A DNA stretch of 22,053 nt from a virus. Positions 17,042-22,053 of this stretch are shown in pieces. The notes beneath the pieces are model-generated. The model had not been told where the DNA came from. It worked only from the letters and a program-made list of their open reading frames with translations, and did no database searches. The DNA lies in the IMG/VR virus record IMGVR_UViG_3300034068_001182, positions 1 to 22,053 of that record. The stretch is one strand, 5' to 3'. The stretch's first letter is position 1. Each line of letters begins with the position of its first letter. The position numbers were made by a program, and so were the translations under genes.

Positions 17042-17770
17042 ATGGCAAAGAAAAAACTCGATAAGTCGGGTTCTCTTGAGTTCCACCCTCAACTAGAACA
17101 TAAGATCAGAACAAGACCTCGTAAATTCAAATTTACAGACAAACAAGTTCGATTCTTAAATATCATACTCAATCCAGACAATTCTATTGTTTTTGTTTCT
17201 GGACCAGCAGGATCATCTAAAACTTACATGGCGATTTATGCGGCGATTCAACTCATGGCGGCGGATCGTGAAAAAGAACTTCTATATGTTCGAAGCATTG
17301 CCGAAAGTGCTGACAAAGGTTTGGGAAGTTTGCCAGGTGATATTGCTGAAAAGTTTGATCCATTCCTAATGCCTTTATACGACAAACTCGAAGAGATTGT
17401 GCAGCCGCAAGATGTTGCTTGGTTAAAGAAGCAAGAAATGATCAGTGCTGTGCCAATTAACTTTTTGCGCGGCGCAAGCTGGACAGACAAAATTGTTGTG
17501 GCAGATGAGTGCCAAAACTTCACCTTGAAAGAACTAACTACTTTGATTACAAGAGTTGGCGAAGGCACCAAGCTTATTATGTGTGGAGATACTATGCAAA
17601 GTGATATTGGTCAGCGCTCTGGATTTAAGAGTATGTTTAATTTGTTTAACGACAAAGAAAGCAAAGACAAAGGAGTGCAAACATTCTCATTCTCTCACGA
17701 AGATATTGTTCGCAGTGAAATTCTTAAGTTTTTAGTGTCTAAATTGGAAAAAATCGGAGCTACAGTGTAA
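17042..17770 (+). CDS. phoH: PhoH-like P-loop ATPase
   Basis: A 242-residue protein. FTDKQVRFL precedes Walker A G54-P-A-G-S-S-K-T61; later SLPGD (96-100), Walker B VVADE (152-156) followed by CQNFT, and the sensor-like CGD (181-183). These are PhoH-family hallmarks; phage PhoH proteins of this length are common in large marine and freshwater phages and their role is unresolved (RNA- or nucleotide-related functions have been proposed). A basic N-terminus precedes the domain. It stands between the structural gene and a strong hairpin terminator. Confidence 0.9.
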   Translation: MAKKKLDKSGSLEFHPQLEHKIRTRPRKFKFTDKQVRFLNIILNPDNSIVFVSGPAGSSKTYMAIYAAIQLMAADREKELLYVRSIAESADKGLGSLPGDIAEKFDPFLMPLYDKLEEIVQPQDVAWLKKQEMISAVPINFLRGASWTDKIVVADECQNFTLKELTTLITRVGEGTKLIMCGDTMQSDIGQRSGFKSMFNLFNDKESKDKGVQTFSFSHEDIVRSEILKFLVSKLEKIGATV

Positions 17771-17779
17771 ATAAATATA

Positions 17780-17842
17780 GACAAGGCTACCACAACGCAC
17801 GCAGCGGATGCTAAATTATAACAGGTGGTGGCCTTGTCTTTT
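17780..17842 (+). terminator. terminator after the PhoH-like gene
   Basis: GACAAGGCTACCAC (17780-17793) pairs with GTGGTGGCCTTGTC (17825-17838) with one wobble, followed by TTTT. The loop is unusually long (about 31 nt) and contains GCACGC and GGATGC, so it may have extra structure. Confidence 0.75.
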
Positions 17843-17892
17843 CGTCGGAAAAATTAACTGGAAAAACAACCATTTAAAGACATTATAATAGT

Positions 17893-18258
17893 ATGATTTC
17901 TATTTTTTGTCCTAACTGCGGTTCAAAACATACATATAATTATTCCAAGCCTAAGTTCTGTTCGAGTTGCGGAAATGCAATGGCGGCAATGTTAGAAAAA
18001 CCAAAGGCTGTATCCAAAGCTCGTTTGTCGAGCAATGATGATGATTATGATGATGATTCTGACCCAGAAAACTCTAGCGCGGAACATGTTCCTCAAATTA
18101 ATAAATTTCAATTCGAGATCGAGCATGAATCTGAATATAATTCCTTTTCTTTAGGATCTATTTTTGGCCAAGGCTCTGAAGCTCCCAAAACAACACGCCG
18201 CAGATCAGCTGCAAGCGTTGACGATTTCGTAAATCAAAAAACCCGTCGTGGAGAATAA
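17893..18258 (+). CDS. zinc-ribbon protein
   Basis: A 121-residue protein. The N-terminus has C-P-N-C-G then C-S-S-C-G about 17 residues later, a classic four-Cys zinc ribbon. The rest is low-complexity and acidic (DDDYDDDSDPE) with a basic C-terminal TTRRRSA. Its stop overlaps the next gene by 11 bp. Placed directly before the sigma-like factor, it may help late transcription or DNA processing, but this is positional inference. A TATAAT lies a few bases before the ATG. Confidence 0.6.
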   Translation: MISIFCPNCGSKHTYNYSKPKFCSSCGNAMAAMLEKPKAVSKARLSSNDDDYDDDSDPENSSAEHVPQINKFQFEIEHESEYNSFSLGSIFGQGSEAPKTTRRRSAASVDDFVNQKTRRGE

Positions 18259-18934
18259 TTTAAAAACATACGAGGATTGTTCCGATATCATTGATTTGGT
18301 AGTTCAAAAATTTAAAAAAAAATGGCAGTTAAAAGCTATTAATTGGTTTGATTTTGACGATGTATCTCAGAACATTAAGATCCACATTTATAACAAGTGG
18401 AGCATGTGGGATCAAACAAAGCCATTGGAGCCTTGGGCTGCTCGAATAGCTTCCAATCAAATCAAAAATACCATACGCAACAACTATACCAACTACGTTA
18501 AGCCGTGCATGAAGTGCAAGTTTAATATGGGAGATAATCTATGCGCTGCCACCAGCAATGGTATTCAAAACTCTTCTTGTGCTATATACGCCAAATGGAC
18601 CAAGCGAAAACAATCTGGCTATGGTATCAAGCTTCCACTTCCAATGGAGAATCATACTCAAGAGGTTAATCAGAAACATGATTCGGGCATAGATTTCTCT
18701 GATTCTGTTTTAAAATTAAACGATCTTTTAAAGCAGCAACTTTCCGAACCTCACTACACAGTTTATATCATGCTGTTCTTCGAACATAAAAGCGAAGAAG
18801 AAGTGGCTAAGTTTATGGGCTATAAAAGCAATGAAAAGAATCGCAAAGCTGGCTATAAACAAATAAAGAATTTGAAAAAAATGTTAAAGGAAAAAGCCGA
18901 AAACATTATTAATGAATACGATATAATTTTATGA
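18248..18934 (+). CDS. phage sigma-70-like transcription factor
   Basis: A 228-residue protein from GTG 18248, overlapping the zinc-ribbon gene. Residues about 35-85 (DFDDVSQNIKIHIYNKW, then WAARIASNQIKNTIRNN) match sigma region 2, which contacts the polymerase clamp and the -10. An insert with C87, C90, C99 and C111 follows, a probable zinc site. Residues about 165-215 (YTVYIMLFFEHKSEEEVAKF, then YKQIKNLKK) look like a region 4 helix-turn-helix. The likely role is directing RNA polymerase to late promoters, analogous to T4 gp55. Ends by ATGA overlap with the next gene. Confidence 0.7.
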   Translation: MENNLKTYEDCSDIIDLVVQKFKKKWQLKAINWFDFDDVSQNIKIHIYNKWSMWDQTKPLEPWAARIASNQIKNTIRNNYTNYVKPCMKCKFNMGDNLCAATSNGIQNSSCAIYAKWTKRKQSGYGIKLPLPMENHTQEVNQKHDSGIDFSDSVLKLNDLLKQQLSEPHYTVYIMLFFEHKSEEEVAKFMGYKSNEKNRKAGYKQIKNLKKMLKEKAENIINEYDIIL

Positions 18935-19983
18935 CTTTAACTGAAGAACAAAAACAAAAAATCAAAGATACATATCGAAAAACAACAGATCTTAACGATA
19001 TTACCCGAATTGTTTTCGACAACCAAGATATCGACGGTAGAAGCAAAGAAGGAAGACTGATTAGATCTTATATGATTGAAGCTGGCTTGAAGTTCAAAAC
19101 GTCAACTCGCGTAAAAAAAGAAGGAATCGAGTTTACCAAGCAGCAAAAGGATTTCATTGTCGAACATGCCAACGGAGGATCTTCTTCTTTGCGCATTGCA
19201 GAAATTTTATTTCCTGACAAGGAAATAAAACCGTTGTCGCTTGAGCAAAGAGCTGTCTTTAGCGTCATTAATGAAATTAACCCAGATTATTCCCCATCAC
19301 AGGATAGTGATGTTGGATTAAACAGTTATGTAGCGCCGAAATCGACGAGCCGAATCGTCAAGAAGATCAACGATGCAACTGGCAGTGAATTGCAGGATGA
19401 GAAGATTAATAGGCAACATAAGGTATGTGTAGATAGGTTGGGTATCAATTTAAATAATTCAAGATTTTTAAAAATTGTAAATAATTATACATCTAAAGAA
19501 GATAGGGGATTGTTCGAGCATGAATTCATCCGTCTTACTTGGGACAAGCCTGATTTAACTGCTGATGAAATTAACTTGTACATGAACGTGTGCAAGGAAA
19601 TTGTTAATTTGGAAGTCGTTAGCAAACACTTGAATAAACTTAATGATATTTTTGACATTACAAATGATCAAGAAGAAATGAGCGTGCGCCTATCTGAGAT
19701 TATTAAAGCAAAAAGTTCTGAATACCATCAGTGCGAAACTCGAATTGAAAATCTTACTAAAAAGCTTCAGGGTGATCGCTCTGAACGTATGAAAAGTAGA
19801 CACAAAGAAAATGCATCAATTCTTTCTTTGGTTCAATCCTTTCAAGACGAAGAAGAGAGAATCAACATGGTTAATATCGCGGAGATGCAGAAAGCTCTTA
19901 TCAAAGAGGAAGCTCATCGCTTAGAGGGAATGGCTGAATGGAAAAGCAGAATACTAGGAATTTCACAAGAAGATGTCATTTGA
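18931..19983 (+). CDS. 350-residue protein with duplicated N-terminal unit
   Basis: Unknown family. Residues about 3-49 and 68-115 look like two copies of one unit: T..QK..I, then I..I.F....I...S.E.R...S, each predicted helical and similar in size to small DNA-binding domains. A middle domain includes FIRLTWDKPDLTADEINLY; residues about 255-345 are charged and helical, likely coiled coil. Overlaps its neighbours by 4 and 11 bp, so expression is coupled to the sigma-like factor and the nuclease. Candidate roles are terminase small subunit or late-transcription cofactor, from position only. Confidence 0.55.
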   Translation: MTLTEEQKQKIKDTYRKTTDLNDITRIVFDNQDIDGRSKEGRLIRSYMIEAGLKFKTSTRVKKEGIEFTKQQKDFIVEHANGGSSSLRIAEILFPDKEIKPLSLEQRAVFSVINEINPDYSPSQDSDVGLNSYVAPKSTSRIVKKINDATGSELQDEKINRQHKVCVDRLGINLNNSRFLKIVNNYTSKEDRGLFEHEFIRLTWDKPDLTADEINLYMNVCKEIVNLEVVSKHLNKLNDIFDITNDQEEMSVRLSEIIKAKSSEYHQCETRIENLTKKLQGDRSERMKSRHKENASILSLVQSFQDEEERINMVNIAEMQKALIKEEAHRLEGMAEWKSRILGISQEDVI

Positions 19984-20911
19984 TTGTAAAGAGTGCGAGG
20001 AATCATTTCCTCTGTTAAAAAGCCTACATGCTCATATCAAAAAACACGATATGATGCTTGGGGATTACTATGTAAAGCATTTTCAAAGAAAAAACAAGTT
20101 AACTGGATGCTTACTGCAATTCAAAAATTATGAAGACTACTTTGAAAGAGATTTCACTACATATAAACAATTAATCGAGTGGTGTGAAACGGCTCCCATT
20201 GAAGAAGTTGAGCCTTATATAATTTCTTGCTTGAAAAAAAGAATAAAAAAGAAACAATTAATATATGGCCCGAACACTATTGAGCTTTTCACTTCCAGCT
20301 TGCCTTCTATGCATATTTATAAAGAAGTTTTCGGAAGCTATTCAAAAGTTTGTAAACTATGTGATGTGGAACCTATGTTCCCCGCTAATTTGCCACAAGC
20401 ATTTCATAATGATTGCCGCGATGTGCAGATATATGTAGACACAAGAGAACAGCAGCCGTTAGAGTTTAAAAACTCCAAGAGTCTTAAATTAGATGTCGGA
20501 GATTATGCCGTAAGCGGTGACGATTATAATTATACTTATGTAGACAGAAAATCATTCGCTGATTTTTGTTCTACCATGACAGTCGGCTACAAAAGATTCA
20601 GTAGAGAACTTCAAAGATGTAGAGATCTTGGATCTTATTTGTTTATTGTCACTGAATGCGATTTATATCGAATGTCAGAAAGAAATGCTCACTCACCAAA
20701 GAGATATAATCTTGATTATGCCTTTCATGTGATGAAAGAACTGCAACACGAATATAGAGACTGTTGCCAATTTGTTTTTAGCGGAAGTAGAGGGAATAGT
20801 CAAATACTAATTCCAAAACTATTGGTTTGCGGAAAAGAGTTGTGGAATACTGACATACAGTATTTCTTAGATAACAAGGTTATGGATTATTACGAAAGGG
20901 GTTCCAAATGA
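19973..20911 (+). CDS. C2H2 zinc finger plus ERCC4-type nuclease
   Basis: A 312-residue protein. C5-x2-C8-x12-H21-x3-H25 is a canonical C2H2 finger. After a linker with CKLC (127-130), the region from about 153 has Y-V-D-T-R-E (D156, R158, E159), V-G-D-Y (D177) and V-D-R-K-S (190-194) with D197, the catalytic ladder of ERCC4/XPF-type nucleases (usually GDY then ERK); here ERK is DRK. Such enzymes cut branched or flap DNA. Lying just before the terminase, it may resolve replication branches before packaging, a job done by endonuclease VII in T4. ATGA overlap with the terminase. Confidence 0.8.
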   Translation: MSFDCKECEESFPLLKSLHAHIKKHDMMLGDYYVKHFQRKNKLTGCLLQFKNYEDYFERDFTTYKQLIEWCETAPIEEVEPYIISCLKKRIKKKQLIYGPNTIELFTSSLPSMHIYKEVFGSYSKVCKLCDVEPMFPANLPQAFHNDCRDVQIYVDTREQQPLEFKNSKSLKLDVGDYAVSGDDYNYTYVDRKSFADFCSTMTVGYKRFSRELQRCRDLGSYLFIVTECDLYRMSERNAHSPKRYNLDYAFHVMKELQHEYRDCCQFVFSGSRGNSQILIPKLLVCGKELWNTDIQYFLDNKVMDYYERGSK

Positions 20912-22053
20912 GTTGGCAAGAAGGATCGCAGAAATTAAATAAAAAATTCAACAATGTAAATAAAGAAATTCTTGATTGCAAAGGTTTTATAGAAGAGAAA
21001 AAAGCAAAGGTTCTTTTATATAAATTCTTGCGAGAGAATCCATCTTTTGCCACCGAATTAATCACTGGAGTTAGTTTATTCCCGTTCCAACATATAGCAA
21101 TCAAGTCTATGATGGAAACGGATTACTTTTTAGGCATTTGGAGTCGAGGTCTTTCCAAATCATTCTCAACAGCTGTGTTTGCTATTCTAGATGCAATATT
21201 TAATCAGGGTGTTCACATTGGGATTATTAGTAAATCATTTAGACAGTCAAAGATGATTTTCAGAAAGATCGAAGATATTTCTAGAAGTCCCAAAGCTGCA
21301 TTATTATCTCAGTGTATTACAAGAGTTTCTAAAAGCAATGATGAATGGGTTATGGAAATTGGAAGAAGTAAAATCACAGCACTGCCTCTTGGTGATGGTG
21401 AAAAACTTCGTGGTTTCCGTTTCCAAAGAATGATTATCGATGAGCTTTTATTGATGCCAGAAAAGATTCTCAACGAAGTTATTTTACCGTTCTTGGCTGT
21501 TGTAGAAAATCCTACTGAAAGACAACAAGTTTATGATTTAGAAACCAAGATGATACAAGAAGGCAAAATGGAAGAATCTGAGCGTCATATTTGGCCTCAC
21601 AACAAAATCATTGGACTGTCTTCGGCAAGTTATCGATTCGAGTATTTGTACAAGCTTTATTTGCAGTATGAAAACTTGATTATGAATCCCGATCAAAAAG
21701 ATAAAGCTCATAGAGTTATTATGCACTTAAGTTACGATTGCGCTCCAGAGCAACTTTACGATGCCAACCTTCTAGATCAATCAAAAGCTACCATGAGTGT
21801 TGCACAGTTCGAGCGAGAATTCGGCTCTGTGTTCACAGACGATAGCTCTGGATACTTCAAGGTAAGCAAGATGGCTCAATGCACTGTTCCAGACGGAGAA
21901 GGGCAGTGTGTCGAAGTAATAGGGGATTCTAAAGCAAAATACATTGTATCGTTTGACCCATCGTGGTCTGAAAGTGATGGTTCTGATGATTTCGCTATGC
22001 AAGTTATCAAACTACAGCCAAATCAAAGAACAGGCATCGTGGTTCACTCGTAT
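20908..22053 (+). CDS. terminase large subunit, 3' end outside the window
   Basis: 382 codons are visible; the frame stays open at the window edge. The N-terminal ATPase has FPFQ (58-61), a deviant Walker A S79-R-G-L-S-K-S85, Walker B MIIDE (175-179) and LRGFRF (167-172). A nuclease domain begins near YIVSFDPSWSESDGSDDFA, with D350 and D357/D360/D361 as likely metal ligands. It packages concatemeric DNA into the prohead and cuts it. The ATG overlaps the nuclease gene stop (ATGA), so it is the last visible member of a five-gene overlapping run. Confidence 0.9.
   Translation, partial: MSWQEGSQKLNKKFNNVNKEILDCKGFIEEKKAKVLLYKFLRENPSFATELITGVSLFPFQHIAIKSMMETDYFLGIWSRGLSKSFSTAVFAILDAIFNQGVHIGIISKSFRQSKMIFRKIEDISRSPKAALLSQCITRVSKSNDEWVMEIGRSKITALPLGDGEKLRGFRFQRMIIDELLLMPEKILNEVILPFLAVVENPTERQQVYDLETKMIQEGKMEESERHIWPHNKIIGLSSASYRFEYLYKLYLQYENLIMNPDQKDKAHRVIMHLSYDCAPEQLYDANLLDQSKATMSVAQFEREFGSVFTDDSSGYFKVSKMAQCTVPDGEGQCVEVIGDSKAKYIVSFDPSWSESDGSDDFAMQVIKLQPNQRTGIVVHSY

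Overview
The window is part of a tailed double-stranded DNA phage genome, probably a fairly large lytic one. The evidence is a terminase large subunit running off the right edge, a virion-type protein, a PhoH-like ATPase, a phage sigma-like factor, a RuvB-like AAA+ ATPase and a lysis pair (GH24 lysozyme plus hydrophobic micro-protein). No integrase, tRNA, rRNA, IS element or CRISPR array was seen. The host is probably Gram-negative: the lysozyme has an export signal. Start codons mostly lack Shine-Dalgarno sequences and have A-rich or CA-rich leaders, or almost no leader. Host-type sigma-70 promoters are abundant. The host phylum cannot be fixed from sequence alone.

Layout. (1) Positions 1-3555, plus strand: small membrane proteins, an AT-hook protein, the RuvB-like ATPase and small unknown proteins. 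The leader zone carries a 30-bp bipartite repeat (ACTGTGA, 12 variable bases, CAAATAA) with invariant spacing. (2) Positions 3749-15903, minus strand: about 30 mostly small genes in many short transcription units. They include DUF932-type, GP88-like, SH3-fold and SprT-like proteins, a lysis cassette and many unknowns; at least eight are too short for ordinary gene callers. (3) Positions 16209-22053, plus strand: structural protein, PhoH-like ATPase, then a tightly overlapping run of zinc-ribbon protein, sigma-like factor, a 350-residue protein with a duplicated N-terminal unit, a zinc-finger/ERCC4 nuclease and the terminase.

The most unusual content is in region 2. Twelve intergenic compound elements (R1-R12) each contain two 27-bp dyads (GTAASTCGTTGA, 3 bp, TCAACGASTTAC) whose starts are almost always 50-51 bp apart, with a GGGGCCCC core between them; some have extra satellite dyads 34-54 bp away. 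Eight sigma-70-like promoters (TTGACR, 16-17 bp, YARANN) point into these elements, and in every case the dyad begins exactly 10 bp after the -10 hexamer. The R elements alternate with a second conserved box and with gene promoters of the form TTGCNN-N17-TATTCT. In a set of genes the -10 hexamer sits only 6-10 bp before the start codon, so their mRNAs should be leaderless or nearly so. The region therefore looks like a chain of regulatory-cassette-plus-small-gene modules, comparable in concept to the mobile promoter/stem-loop cassettes known from T4-type phages but with a different sequence and architecture.

How the parts may work together (inference): region 2 would be expressed by host RNA polymerase as early or host-takeover functions, with the dyads as shared operators, 5' hairpins or recombination joints. 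Region 3 would supply late transcription (sigma-like factor), DNA processing and packaging, and the lysis pair in region 2 would end the cycle.
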